A stretch of DNA of 64,000 nt from Anthoceros angustus (Eukaryota > Streptophyta > Anthocerotopsida > Anthocerotales > Anthocerotaceae). A model generated the notes under the pieces. It was not told where the DNA came from. It saw nothing but the letters and a program-made list of their open reading frames with translations, and searched no databases. Where the stretch lies: NCBI GenBank assembly GCA_010909165.1, contig VJWM01000151.1:550248-614247 (forward strand). Direction: 5' to 3'. The position numbers were made by a program, and so were the translations under genes. Below, in pieces: positions 42,521 through 53,955 of this stretch. Position 1 is the stretch's first letter, and every line of letters begins with the position of its first letter.

Positions 42521-43330
42521 GAAAGGGCCAAACTGCGAGAACATGCCCTTGCAAAATAGGCGAGCATGGTTGAGTAGTAGATGTTCACAATTATATAGTT
42601 CTCTATGGGACTCACCCTATTAGGGAGCAGCGCCTACTTTATTCTTGCCGCTCATTAATACGATGTTATCAATTCAAACCGTGCACAAACGGACACAGAA
42701 ACGAAAGTGTCACCCACATATGCTCTTTGTCGTACTGTCCCAAGGCCTAAGGTTAATTAATATGCCCATGAACTCGGCAGTAAAATGCAGTTGTTGCTTC
42801 TTGCTATCGCGCTAACCGCGCGAGATGGGAATGGATAGAAGTTCATCTCTGTACACAGGGTGCGGGGAGTGGGTGGGCGCCGGCATGCCGGCGCCCACAG
42901 ACTACGTGCCTTGTATACGACCAGCCACAATAAAATTCTGGGAAAAAACAACCGGCCTGGCTTGATGTTGCATTGGCGTGTGCGAGAATACAACCAAGGC
43001 CGTACACCTCATCCACGTTACAAATCTGCTCCATGCTCAACACTTCATGCATATCCATATATTTCCCAAACCACTCATCATGCGTGTAAAAGTTGCATAT
43101 TACAAAGCATAGCAGCCCTCTGCAGCCTACATGGACTTAAATATGGGCATGTTTTGCGGCAAAATTGCATTCGCCTTCCAACAAATCCCTTTGTTTGGCC
43201 ACCCCATGTCATGAACTCATGTTCAAGAACATGTGCCACCCTTTTTTCCCTCTTACTTTCAAACAAATAGTCCAAGAAGGGTTTGAGTGCCCATGTTGCC
43301 GCCGGTTATTTGTATAAAGTGGGAAAACGC
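42521..43330. other. Spacer with a lone palindrome at 42875-42896
   Basis: No gene is seen. A single perfect 22-base palindrome centred on CCGGCATGCCGG is the same unit that fills the intron at 39.5-40.7 kb. Another GC palindrome, GCCGGCTGGCCGGC, lies at about 43965. Confidence 0.5.
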
Positions 43331-43339
43331 CGCTTCCTG

Positions 43340-43830
43340 TTTATTACGACGGAAAGAACATTATGGTGTTATGAGGTGGAGAGAGAGGCCTGTCACCGTC
43401 AGTAGATCCTTCCAGACCATCATCAGCAGCGGAGAAATGACCAACGCCATCCATTGATGCATTCTCATTAAGGTCAGCATTAGTTGTTTCTTCCCCTTCC
43501 TCATGGTGAGAAGTAGCTGAAGATTCTAGGTGGGCTTCGGACTCACCATCAGAAAACGGATAATCAGCAAAAACAGCGGAAGAAGAATCAACATGTGGAG
43601 GACTAGGTGTGCTATCTTCTGAATTTTCAATTTCAGTAAACTCACGTGAAGGAGAAAAATGCAGATATGAATCGTCGAATTCTACAGTGTTAGGAGAATG
43701 TAGTTAACAAAAGGTGACACTACGGGCAAGTGTGAGTTTCCTGGTCTTAGGGTCATACAGCTTGTAGGCTTAACACCATAAACCTTCAAGAGGGGGAATA
43801 TACAAACCCTCTTCGGTTGCTGGTGGACCC
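43340..43830 (-). mobile_element. Ty1/copia fragment (end of integrase and acidic linker)
   Basis: Read on the minus strand: AYKLYDPKTRKLTLARSVTF, then a Ser/Glu/Asp-rich stretch (FTEIENSEDSTPSPPHVDSS) typical of the copia region between integrase and reverse transcriptase. Both ends are truncated. Confidence 0.7.
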
Positions 43831-44513
43831 TCTTGACATAGATCACACCTTTCTGGAAACTATGTTTTTTTCACGTTTGTGACGTATGTCCACCCTTGTC
43901 CGATGGATCCCATGTTGGAAACAACGATTTACGCAATTCCATGTGTGCATGTAATAAACGGACGCCGGCTGGCCGGCGATAGGACCCTCGTCAAAGCAAT
44001 GGTCCACAATGTAGGAAGGAAAATTAAAATTCCACCACTTGAAGACGTTTTTTTTACTGCAAACTATGCGAGTGGCCAACCTTGAGCATATACCTCTATC
44101 AGGCCACAAAACTTATCGTTAAATACCGCCGACGAAATATAAGGCGTCTACAATGGATCATTAGGATGGCTCAAGCTGCATTCGTCTCACACTGTCACAT
44201 CAGTCTAAGACAACCGCTAGGTTTCTAATCGCTCTACTTCTTCGTCTTCAAATTATCGTTTTCTTCCAAGGCCTTCGTCTTCGTTCACATCACACTTGGG
44301 GTGGTCCTGTGAGGCGGTGCCACATCATCCAACGTTTGCTGCCCATCTTCCAAAAGTTCACCTGTTGTCGTCTGCAACCTCCTGGCACTCAATGAAACAA
44401 CTTGTGCTTTCAGACTATCTTTTTCGCTGATACATACCTCCTTTGCCCAGAACTATGAAGGTCCTCTGCGATGCGGTTGAAATGTAAGCTCTTCCTCTGC
44501 ATCTGGAAGGACC
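43831..44513. other. Spacer between the copia fragment and the methyltransferase gene
   Basis: A minus-strand frame at 43843-44109 has no family motif. Nothing else is supported. Confidence 0.35.
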
Positions 44514-45361
44514 TCATAACCATGTATTCGTTGAGAAATGTACCCTGCACACCTCAAATCGCCTCAAGCGCAATGCGATTCGTCCACTGAGGACTGCAGC
44601 AAGTGTGGTGGTTCCACTGCCCGAACATGCATCAAGAACCCAGTCCCCTTCCTTTGAGAAGGTCCTTATAAGTTTCATCGAAGACCAAGTGGGCGTTGAT
44701 AAGGGCATACCACAAGTTTGTCATTGGGCGGTAGACTGTTTCTTCACCACCGATGGCGTGTCCTATAGTGAGCCTCCCATTGTTGAACGTCCGTGCATAG
44801 CAACGACATAGGAGCTCTATCCTTTGTGCTTGTGTCTTTCAAACACCATCCGACGGTGATGTATTCCACAGTCTCAAACCCGCCTCTGTCATTTTGCATG
44901 TTGGTCTTATCCCATATGAAGGATACCAATCCGCCTTTCCCTGTCCATGTCCGCATGGATTCCCTGACGGTATGGGCTTCTTCAACCCTATGCATGACTA
45001 TAATGCGGAACTCTTCAATTGTTGTCTTTTCCTCAAAGCTCTGAAACACTGTTCGCATCATTGCCATGTCCACCCGCTTATCCATAGGGCCAATGTCAAA
45101 CCCACGAGGAACGTCCATCACTAGAAGCATGTACCCCCTCGTCCTCAGAAACCCCCGCATGTCAAGAATATTTCTTGTCTCCACCTGGTATTGCACCTGT
45201 TTGTCACTGGAAGGCACGTTAAATATGTTAAGACCTTCTTCCAGGTCCTTATCAGCCAAAGCCCTTTGCTCGTTTTCAAGACCTTTCCAGTTGTTGACTT
45301 CAAATATAAAATGGCGGAAGTCATCCGGCAGCTTCGCCAAAACCTCGACGTCCTTTAGTTG
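44514..45361 (-). pseudogene. N6/N4-type DNA methyltransferase part of the ParB-methyltransferase gene
   Basis: After the acceptor at 45362 the frame reads QLKDVEVLAKLPDDFRHFIF and continues through LLVMDVPRGFDIG, which lies where the catalytic (D/N)PP(Y/W) motif IV is expected but reads DVPR. Near the C-terminus are CPYQRPLGL and GDWVLDACSGSGTTTLAAVL, the AdoMet-binding motif I (DxFxGSGT type). The order motif IV then motif I is that of the class-beta N6_N4_Mtase family. A TGA at about 44742 and a frameshift near 44700 break the frame before motif I. The family methylates exocyclic amino groups of adenine or cytosine in DNA. The altered motif IV makes activity doubtful even without the breaks. 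Confidence 0.65.
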
Positions 45362-45709
45362 CTGCAAGTTTAAAACCAAACCACATCGTCAGTGCCCCAT
45401 GGACAGAAAGAGGCGCCCTCCTAATAGAGGCCGACACCTCCACAATGGCGCCTTGATGGGGGCGGGCGGCGCCTCCACAATGGATGCCGATGAAGGGCGC
45501 GGCCCCGGCCCTCCACAATGGATGCCGATGAAGGCGGCGGTGAGCGCGCCCTCCATGTGCGTGAGGCACGGATGGGAGGCGGCGGCCCGGCTCCTCCCAC
45601 CATGCCTCCCGCACATGGAGGCGCCGGCCGCCTCCACCAAGGTGTCCATTGTGGAGGCGCCGCCACAATGCCAATGACACGAACTCTTCAATAGAAATGG
45701 CTTTCTCAC
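45362..45709 (-). other. 348-bp GC-rich intron of the ParB-methyltransferase gene
   Basis: On the minus strand the exon ends FAGK|GTGAGA, the intron ends TTGCAG, and the next exon begins QLKDV. The phase is preserved. The intron is far GC-richer than the exons and contains repeated CTCCACAATGGATGCC and GGCGCC-type units, with inverted copies near both ends (CCACAATGGCGCC against GGCGCCGCCACAATG). Confidence 0.75.
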
Positions 45710-46261
45710 CTTGCCGGCAAATGCTGTTTGAAACCGTGCCAGCACACTATCTGTTGCATGATGGGGGTACTCTTCCCGCACCTCCTCGAACGATGAGCAC
45801 CCAAGATGTTTCGCCATCGCCACTTGGATGATATGAAATTTCTTCCAGAGGCTGATATCATCATCCATTCCCTTGAGATCAATAAGCCCTGCAAGAACCT
45901 TTTCCGTTGCTGATATTAGTATCTGTTGCCCACATTCCCCTGACGGTATTTCTTGAAACGATTTCCAAGGCTTCGCAAGCATATCCTTCGGCTTCACATA
46001 TGCAGCATCGATTTTCTTGGACTCTTCGGTGACCTTCCGTTTTCCTTTGCCTTTCTTGCTCGTTCCTACTGCGACATGTTTCTTTTGCTCCGGAAGCTCC
46101 CCGGCTTCCCACTTTGAAAAACTCTTGTCCACATTCTCCCATACTCTGCCCTCCTGCTTTGCAATACACAAGATATGAGTCCTGTTGTCCACTTTGTTCT
46201 GCTTGTACACATCGTCCTCTCGCCCCTCATCGTCGTGAATCAACCCTAGTGTGGTGACCAC
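45710..46261 (-). pseudogene. Middle exon segment of the ParB-methyltransferase gene
   Basis: The open minus-strand segment starts VVTTLGLIHDDEGREDDVYK and continues through a basic stretch (GTSKKGKGKRKVTEESKK) and a helical region (SLWKKFHIIQVAMAKHLGC). It ends at the intron donor after ARFQTAFAGK. Its 5' edge is the 8-bp repeat flanking the 6 kb insertion; across the insertion the frame rejoins the ParB segment (reading SDFLNQ before VVTT) apart from a one-base shift. The role of this linker is unknown. Confidence 0.65.
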
Positions 46262-47399
46262 ATGGGTACTCAGACCCCCCTCGAAAAGGAGTGTTTTTTT
46301 TTGTTTTGTGTTTAGGTTGTGAGAATCGTGTGGAGTTGGGATGTGAAGTAGGTTAGGAAATAAGAAAAGCCTACTAGAGCCTAGTAGGAGGAAGAGAGTC
46401 TAGTCCCGATCCCGGATGTAACCTTGAGGGTTGGTCGCTCGGCCGGTTAACGCGTGCTAGGCCGCAACAGGACTGCTATGACAAAGAACCGACTGGAGCC
46501 TGCTATGGTAGCAACCAAGTCGGAGTTATTTTCCGATAAATGGAAAACCTATTTGAGTGAAATCATTGGAAATACCCGAACGGAAGTAACGGGGTCCTAT
46601 TTCCAATGGAAGAGACAAGGAATATTTGCAGGCGAAGGCGGCGCCACACCTCAAGCTCGGAGCACTGACGAGGAGGAAACGCGCCGCGAATCGGAGGCAG
46701 TCACGAGCGCTCGAGAGGGCCGAATCGGGTGGGATGGCGGTGGCGGAGGCGGTGTTTGAAAGAAGGAAGCCCAAAGAGGAGTCGAGGAAGAGGCCATCTC
46801 CGGTGGCGGAGGCGGCGAACGGACGGTGGAGAACGCTGGGCGCGCAATGCAAGGGGCGCGCCGAAATTCGCCCAATGGCGGGTGGGGAGTAATCGGGCCG
46901 TGTAGCTCACGGAGAAGACTAGGCGGGCGCGTGCGGCGACGGGTACCGCAAGGAGCTAAGGAGAGCAGTGGATAGGCGGGGGCCGAGGAATGCAGAAAGG
47001 GAAGTGTGCAGGCGGGCGGTGGCACGCACTGGGAGGTCGCGACAAGGGCAAGACAAAGCGCACTGTGGGTCACTCAACTGGTTGCAGGATACATCCTCAA
47101 GCCTCTGCAGGTACACCAAGCCTCACACAACCGAGGTAGGCCGGAGATCGGCTGAGCGAGGCAAAGTGTATGGCCGAGGATAAGAACGGGGTTTCAATTC
47201 GAGGGGTGCCGGTGTCAAGTCGGACACGTAAACGGCCGAAGATAGGGGTCAGAATAATAAATCGTGGTCTGACGCGCTTCCAAGTGCTGAGTGAATTGTG
47301 CAGACACCCCCATCGTGAAGTTGGAAGCCGAGCTAAGGAGAGTGTGGGGGATCCTCCACCAACAAGCCGAGCTAAGCGGAAATTTCGGATGGGAAGTCG

Positions 47400-49935
47400 G
47401 CCCCGAGGAGACCGACATGAACAAGGGAGAAAAGTGGGAAGTGCTGTGGTGGTGCATCGCGATAGCCGGACTCCTTACTGTAAACTCGAGCCACGTCACG
47501 GTCGGAAGCATGGCCCCTAAGAAGACCACTCCGGTGGCCATTGAGGCCATTACCAGCATCAATGGCCCAACATGGGGCAATCGGAGAGTGAAGGCGGGTC
47601 TTTGGTGGCTAAGCATCACTTGTCCTTCATGGACAAAAGTGGTGCTACAATAGCCTGTTGGTTTGGGAGTGCAGACATGAGGGAGAAGGCCACGAGGGAA
47701 GGCAACACGAGAACCAACCCCGCACTGGAATATTCAGTTGTTCCAGTGTCTATGAGAGGCTCAAGAGGAATGTGGTGGAATAATCATTGATCCTTTCGAG
47801 CCATCTCCCAAAAGTCGCAGGAGGCACAAGCCGCCATTGCTCCCACATTGTCTAGGGTGGAGAATGGCTGGGTCACCAACAAGTTAGACCCGAGCCGGAT
47901 TAGCCAGTGGATCCTGTGCTCTCACTCACTAAGAAGCTAGAGCACATTCTTGACCATTTTCTTGTCTTTCTCTATGAGGTGGTGAGAGGGTCCAAGATAG
48001 ATTGGGCTAGGATGTTCTATGACACAAGATGTGGAGAGGGACCACTTGACCCTACCATCACCCAGCCCCTCATTCTATCTCCCTTCTTAATCCACGTTTT
48101 GACCATGCCAAGTTGCCGGAGGGATAGAGATGGTCTCATTTTCCATGCCCGGAGGCCGGTGTTTGAAAGAAGGAAGCCCAAAGAGGAGTCGAGGAAGAGG
48201 CCATCTCCATGGGAGTGAAGATGAGAAGTCCAAGTGTCCATGAAGAGGAATGTGGCGGTTGCTAAGGTATCACCGGTTGCTAACAAAGCAACCGGAGTTG
48301 CTAAGACTCCAACAGCACCAAGAGAGGTCGGCCGAGCAACAGGGGACTCCAACCACTCCTAGAGCCACAAGAGCACGACCGGGAACTCACCGGATGTAAG
48401 GTGATAAAGGAAAGGCCGAGCAAAGACTGCTCAGGAGCGTGGGAAGCCACAGTCAACAGGAGGAATCACCAACCTTGGGCACGGCCGAGACCCCGAGAAA
48501 GTCACTACTGCTCAAGGGGTGACCTCAAGTATACCCCTAAGTGGTCGCAGGGAGAGCCGCGCCAGACAGGAAGGAGGAACCCATCCCCGAGGTTTGGGGC
48601 CTAACATCACCCTACAAGAGCCGGTCTCAAATGGCACGCACTAGGTGAGATGGAGGACCGATAGCTCTGGTCCTCTCTTTGTTAGGTTTACAGCGCAGAA
48701 ACAGGGAGAGCAAAGGAGCTCCGTGGAATGAAGGTGGAGAAGGAGGTCTTGAGGGACGCCTAGGTAGCATGGAAGCGGAATTAAGGAAGGTCCGAGAAGA
48801 GTTGCAGAAGACCACTCCGGTGGCCATTGAGGCCATTACCAGTCAATGGCCCAACATGGGGCCTTTGGAGAGTGAAGGCGGGTCTTTGGTGGCTAAGCAT
48901 CACTTGTCCTTCATGGACAAAAGTGGTGCTACAATAGCCCTGCGTTGGTTTGGGAGTGTCACGGGGCACATGAGGAGAAGGCCACGGGAAGGCAACACGA
49001 GAACCAACCCCGCACTGGAATATTCAGTTGTTCAGGGCATATGAGGCTGAAGAGGAATGTGGTGGAATAATCATTGATCCTTTCGAGCCATCTCCCAAAA
49101 TTGCGAGGCTGCGCCATTGCTCCCACATTGTCTAGGGTGGAGAATGGGGTCACCAACAAGTTAGACCACAGGCTGGCCGGATTAGCCAAGTGGATCCTGC
49201 TCTCGGCTCACTAGAAGCTAGAGCACATTCTTGACCATTTTCTTGTCTTTCTCTATGAGGTGGTGAGAGGGTCCAAGATAGATTGGGCTAGGATGTTCTA
49301 TGACACATGCGAGAGGGACCACTTGACCCTACCATCAGTCCTCGCTCTATCTCCCTTCTTAATCCACGTTTTGACCATGCCAAGTTCTTTGGAGGGATAG
49401 AGATGGTCTCGACCTTCCATGCAGGCGGTGTTTGAAAGAAGGAAGCCCAAAGAGGAGTCGGAGGAAGAGGCCATCTCCGGTGGCGGGAGTGAGGATGAGA
49501 AGTCAAGTGTCCATGAAGAGGAATGTGGCGGTTGCTAAGGTATCGCGGTTGCTAACAAGCGGAGTTGCTAAGACTCAACAGGCACCAAGAGGGGTGAGCA
49601 ACAGGGGACTCCAACCACTCCTAGAGCCACAAGAGCACGACTGGGAACTCACACAGCGGAAAGGCAGGAAGGCGGCACCGTTCCGCGAGAGTGGCGGGAA
49701 GCCACAGTCAGGAGGAATCGGCCCAACCTTTGGGCAGAGTGACCGAGAAAGTCACTACTGTTCAAGGGTGACCCTCAAGTATACCGGAAGTGGTCGCGAG
49801 TCGATTCGCCCGAGATAGGAAGGAGGAACCCATCCCAGTGGGGTTTGGGGCCTAACATCACCCTACAGCTGGTCTCACTGCTATGGCACGCACTAGGGGT
49901 GAGATGGAGGACCGATAGCTCGGTCCTCTCTCTTT
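47400..49935 (+). repeat. Tandem direct repeat, unit about 1.25-1.29 kb
   Basis: The order is repeated. ACCACTCCGGTGGCCATTGA occurs at 47524 and 48810, GTTTGAAAGAAGGAAGCCCA at 46753, 48162 and 49430, and GAGATGGAGGACCGATAGCT at 48648 and 49899. CTCCAACCACTCCTAGAGCC occurs at 48347 and 49610. Copies differ by many short losses. The unit encodes fragments such as VAKHHLSFMDKSGATIA that I cannot assign. Confidence 0.8.
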
Positions 49936-51904
49936 GTTAGGTTCTGGTGCACAGAGGCGGCTAAGGAGCTCCGTGGAATGAAGCGAAGGAGGTCTTGGAG
50001 GGCGCCTAGGTAGCATGGAAGCGGAATTAAGGAAGGTCCGAGAAGAGTTGCGTGGAAGACCAAGGATCGAAACCCTCATGGTTCACCTCCTGACGCACAA
50101 AGCACCATAGGGGAGCCGCACGTCATCTCGATGCGCAAGTTCAGCCGAAACTGGATACTACCGGGCCAAGAAGGAGAGGGACGAGGCAAGGAAAGGTTGG
50201 AAAGAGGCCAAGAGGGCTGTGATTGCAAGGAGAGCCACCGTGGAAGATGCGGAGCCTCCATGGAAGAATCTGTCGAGTTAGCACACCGAGGAGGTTGCTA
50301 AGCAAGCAAGCCGCTAAGGAAGCAACAACTCAGACCTGTTGCTAAGGGAGCAACAGCTCCAAGACCGAGCTACAACAAGGAAGAAGGGGCAATGGAGGAG
50401 GACAACAGCTGGGGGAGCGGTAAGCACCGCCTAAGAAGTCTAACTTCCCAATGGTGCATTAGATTGAGGATGCTTATCAAGATAACCATGTGCCCGGATT
50501 CTCCTTGGGAGAGAAGATTGTCTCCGAAAGTTTATGTTGTTGTGGGCACAGGACATGGAGGTACTTGATCCATGCCTTGACGGCACGGATCCTACCTATG
50601 GGTTGGATTCTTAAGGAGGAAACTCTCACCGACCCATCCAGATTCAAGAGCTCACCGAGGAGGAGTACTGCATCATGCGGCGAGCACAAGAGAGAGAGGA
50701 GTCCAGCTGAGGAGGTAGAGATTTTATGGGAGAGATTGCCCAACCAGCCAAGAGGGAGGAGAGCAAGAGGAGAACATGGGGCTAGGCCTAGGAGGCCTGT
50801 GAGAGGTAATAGGGGTAAGTGGCCAAATAGCTAAAGGCCCATGTGTTATAGATCAAATCTTATCCTCTCTCATAGTGGATGTAATTGATAGATAGGCCTC
50901 TAGGATTGGTAGGCTAAGACCGATTGGTATTTTTTGGCAAGCGCCCAAGCCGCTTTGTAATGATCTTGGGTATAAGAGGCACTCTGATGAAATGTAAGCA
51001 ATGTTGGCCTAAGTCTTGTGTTTAATGAGCACGGGGTTTGGGAGGGTTCCAGATCCAAAGGTTGTAAGCCTAGGCACCGCTCCTCCCAGGGGCCAAGAAG
51101 ACTACTGTTGCCCAGATCCGTGTGCCGATCCGCAAGAGTGGTGGAAAGCAAGGAGGGAGCCTTGGTCTCCTTGGAGGGAGTCCTCAAGGTCAAGAGGAAG
51201 GGGTCGGGAAGCCGGGGAGGCTGTCCCTCCTTTACTCATTCTCTGCAGTTTGTCTAGTACTCACCTTGTGTTTAAGTTTTTCAGAGTGTCGAAGGTCGCG
51301 GGAGAGAAGAAGACAAGGCGGGGAGCCGGTGTGTGTGAAGGGAAGGTTGAAGTGAGTTGGAGGCCTGTGGGCTTGTGTTTGGAAAATGAGAGGGAAAAGT
51401 GAACTGTGAGAGAAGTGGAGAATGCTGGACATGGAGAGTTGCTGATTGGCTGTTTGAGAGGAGTAAGAAGGACTGGAGAAGTCTGTAAGTGATGTTTGTG
51501 TCAAGAAGAGAGTCGGAGTGGAGGTTGAAGATCCGTGAGTGGATGAGATGGAATGATTGGGAGGTAGTGAACAAGTATTTTGAGAGTTGGTGAAGTGTCA
51601 AGGTCTGGATGAGAACCTTGTAAGGACTGGAGAGGAGCTGAGTCGAAGTGGAGATTGAATGGGGCGTGAGGTGTGAGAACAAGGAGAGTTGAAGAGAGTT
51701 CTGGGGAAACTTGGAGAGTGTGGGGATCTTGGGTATAAGAGGCACCTCAAGGACTGTGAGAGAGCTGGAGAGGTCTGTATGGAGCTGGAAGGTGAGCTGA
51801 AAGGCTGGAGAGGCAAGGAAGTCTCAAGAAGTGCAAGAGTGAGAGGAGGGGGAGTTATGAGAGCAGTAATCCTGATTGGTGGATCTAACTTTGTGGATGA
51901 GTAA

Positions 51905-51927
51905 GAGAGAGAGAGAGAGAGAGAGAG
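51905..51927. repeat. (GA)n microsatellite
   Basis: Uninterrupted GA dinucleotides. Confidence 0.9.
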
Positions 51928-52246
51928 GTCAGCTTATCCACTTGGATCCCGACTGGGACCCACCTATTAATAGCCGACTGATCCCAAGGTGGACCCCTCT
52001 AGAAATAGAGGTTGCTAAGTTAGCAACCGGTCTCCGCTGCCGGGTGGCATCGAGGTCAGGCGTGGCTAAGATAGCCAGTGTCCGAGTGTTGTTAGGTAGT
52101 TCGTCTCAGAATCGCTAGATGTTTTGGTGTGTCCGTGTTGGTTGGATTGGCTATGTTTTGGTTGTCTTGACACGAAATCACTCCCTTGGGAACGAATCTC
52201 AAGTCTACAACGATAAAGAGGGTAAATGTGGCCTCTTTGTGACCAC

Positions 52247-53041
52247 TTGGTTTAGAAAATCACTCCACACCTAGCAGTTTGTACAGATTAAACTTCCATG
52301 CCATGGTCATCTGCACTCCGTCCCGTTTTGCTATAATCAATTCGTCCCTCAAATATCTGACTTGCTCAATGAAATTCATTTTCTTCCTCCTGTCAGACAA
52401 CACATTGTGATCTGTTGCAAGAATACGCATCTCCTGCATTGTCAGACCACAATACACATGGGCCTCCACATACTGAAAGCGAGTCTTCCCGGGACATATA
52501 TCTGCCAAGTGCTTCATTGCTGCATAAGTGTGGTTGCCTCCAAGAACCCTCCTGATGTATTTTTTTGCCCTAAACTTGTCCCAATCTAGTTTGCTCAGGT
52601 CTTCACACTCTGCAGGGTCAATCATACATAACAGAGGTAATACGCCTTCTTCGATCCTGCCCTTCGAAATCATGCGTGCTAAGTAATTTGTCCATGGTTC
52701 GTCAACCCTCCATATCTGAGCATCCGGTGTGAGGTGTGATGCTGGCCGAAGGTTCTCCAATTTTACAAGAACTGTCTCCAAAACAACCTTTTTTGAATAG
52801 GCCGATTCCCTGATGTGAGTTAGTCCCGAATAGCATGTGCTAACCGCTCCTTGTCCGTTGATACATGAACAGATGGTATGTCCTCTAGCAACTCCTGCGC
52901 CGTTTGCATGTTTTTTCCTTTTTTTCTCCCTGGTCCACTAGCCAGGTCCACGCTCTGTGAACGACTCCTCTCGCCTGATGCTTGGCCCTCTAATGCCTTC
53001 CTTTTTCCTTTGCTGCTTTTATTCCCACTCACATCCTGCAT
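52247..53041 (-). pseudogene. ParB-like domain, N-terminal part of the ParB-methyltransferase gene
   Basis: From MQDVSGNKSSKGKRK at 53041 there is a basic, Ser/Gly-rich leader (GPGRKKGKNMQTAQELLED), probably a nuclear localisation signal. A one-base loss at about 52820 leads into KKVVLETVLVKLENLRPASH, then IWRVDEPWTNYLARMISKGR, then RRVLGGNHTYAAMKHLAD. The last is the GxH(R)xxAA box of ParB/sulfiredoxin-fold proteins. A helical part ends near AWKFNLYKLLGV. ParB domains with attached DNA methylases are typical of phages and bacteria; a spliced version in plant DNA is unusual. The apparent Met at 52781 is a TTG codon, not a start. A copia LTR begins 18 bases upstream of the ATG, so the true 5' end may be missing. 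Confidence 0.65.
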
Positions 53042-53059
53042 GGAGGCAAGGAGAGGAGC

Positions 53060-53258
53060 TGTAAACGTTCTGGATAGAACGGAGACGGCGAGAGCAGAAC
53101 AAAAATGATTGAATTAATTAACAAAAGGGTCTCATATGTCTTTTATATCTAAACCTAATCACTTAACTGTTATGTCCAATGATCACATACGGTTTATAAA
53201 CAATAACCCAAGCGAGTGTAGGTTAACCAATATGTGCGTATGCGTATTAATTCTAACA
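53060..53258 (-). repeat. 3' LTR of copia 2 (199 bp)
   Basis: On the minus strand it begins TGTTAGAATTAATACG and ends CGTTTACA, the usual TG...CA form. It follows directly after the purine tract AAGAGGAG. Confidence 0.8.
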
Positions 53259-53266
53259 CTCCTCTT

Positions 53267-53955
53267 AAACTTCACGAGCTTAAAAACGGTATCACATGGC
53301 TCTGAACTCCTCGCCACCCAATCGAACTTGAGAGCAAACGTGCCAGAGCCCTTAAGATGGCGGTCGTCCTTCCTGCCCACCGACATCATCATCCAGCTTC
53401 ATCCATCCAGCCTCCCCGCCGTGCACCGCCATGTCAACAACAAGCGAGATGAGCCGCGGTCAATCATGACGGCCAAGGGAAGAGACTCGCTTCGCAGAGG
53501 CGCCACCACCAGCTAGGAAGAGCCCTAGACAAGGGCCCCTTCCGACGATCGACGAGTCACACCGCAAGCCCATAAAGCGAGGCACAAGATGGAGGGCCGA
53601 TGCTGGAGAAAAAGCAATCGAGGAGGCTGCAGCCCCCGACTCGGGACGAACTTGAGAGGAGATGAGCTTGATTGGCCGCCTGCATGCTGGCGACCGGCAA
53701 TCGTATCAAAGAGTCCTCCGGGTTGCTACTGCGAGTGGCGATTAAATTCACGTGAGGCTTCATCCGTCCTACGGCCTTTGATCCTCGTGTGGCTCTCACA
53801 TACCGATGCAAAACATGTGCCTGTGGATGCTGTAGGAAGTAAGGGCTGGCGGTCTTTGGAGGCCGGTGAGCTAAATCAAGCTATAGGAGTATCAATCACC
53901 AATTAGAAAGCATAGGCTCCCACCCCACACCCACGGATACCTGCACTCTATTTTG
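53267..53955. other. Non-coding 3' region of copia 2
   Basis: This lies between the polypurine tract and the end of RNase H. Short plus-strand frames (53589-53906) have no motif. It may include a small inserted sequence. Confidence 0.4.

Larger units (their letters stand above)
46262..52238. mobile_element. About 6 kb insertion splitting the ParB-methyltransferase exon
   Basis: It is flanked by the 8-base direct repeat GTGACCAC (46254-46261 and 52239-52246), as expected for a target-site duplication. When it is removed, the host coding frame becomes continuous except for one base. Inside are two to three direct copies of a 1.25-1.29 kb unit, a (GA)n run at 51905-51927 and gag-like starts (MARTRGEMEDR at about 48631 and 49883). 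No reverse transcriptase or transposase is recognisable. The class is unknown; a non-autonomous LTR or large-retrotransposon derivative is possible. Confidence 0.6.

Noticed and set aside
52260-52781. Start codon of the ParB protein at 52781
   Set aside because: The codon there is TTG, and the protein-like frame continues upstream (KKVVLETV) into the basic leader that begins with ATG at 53041.
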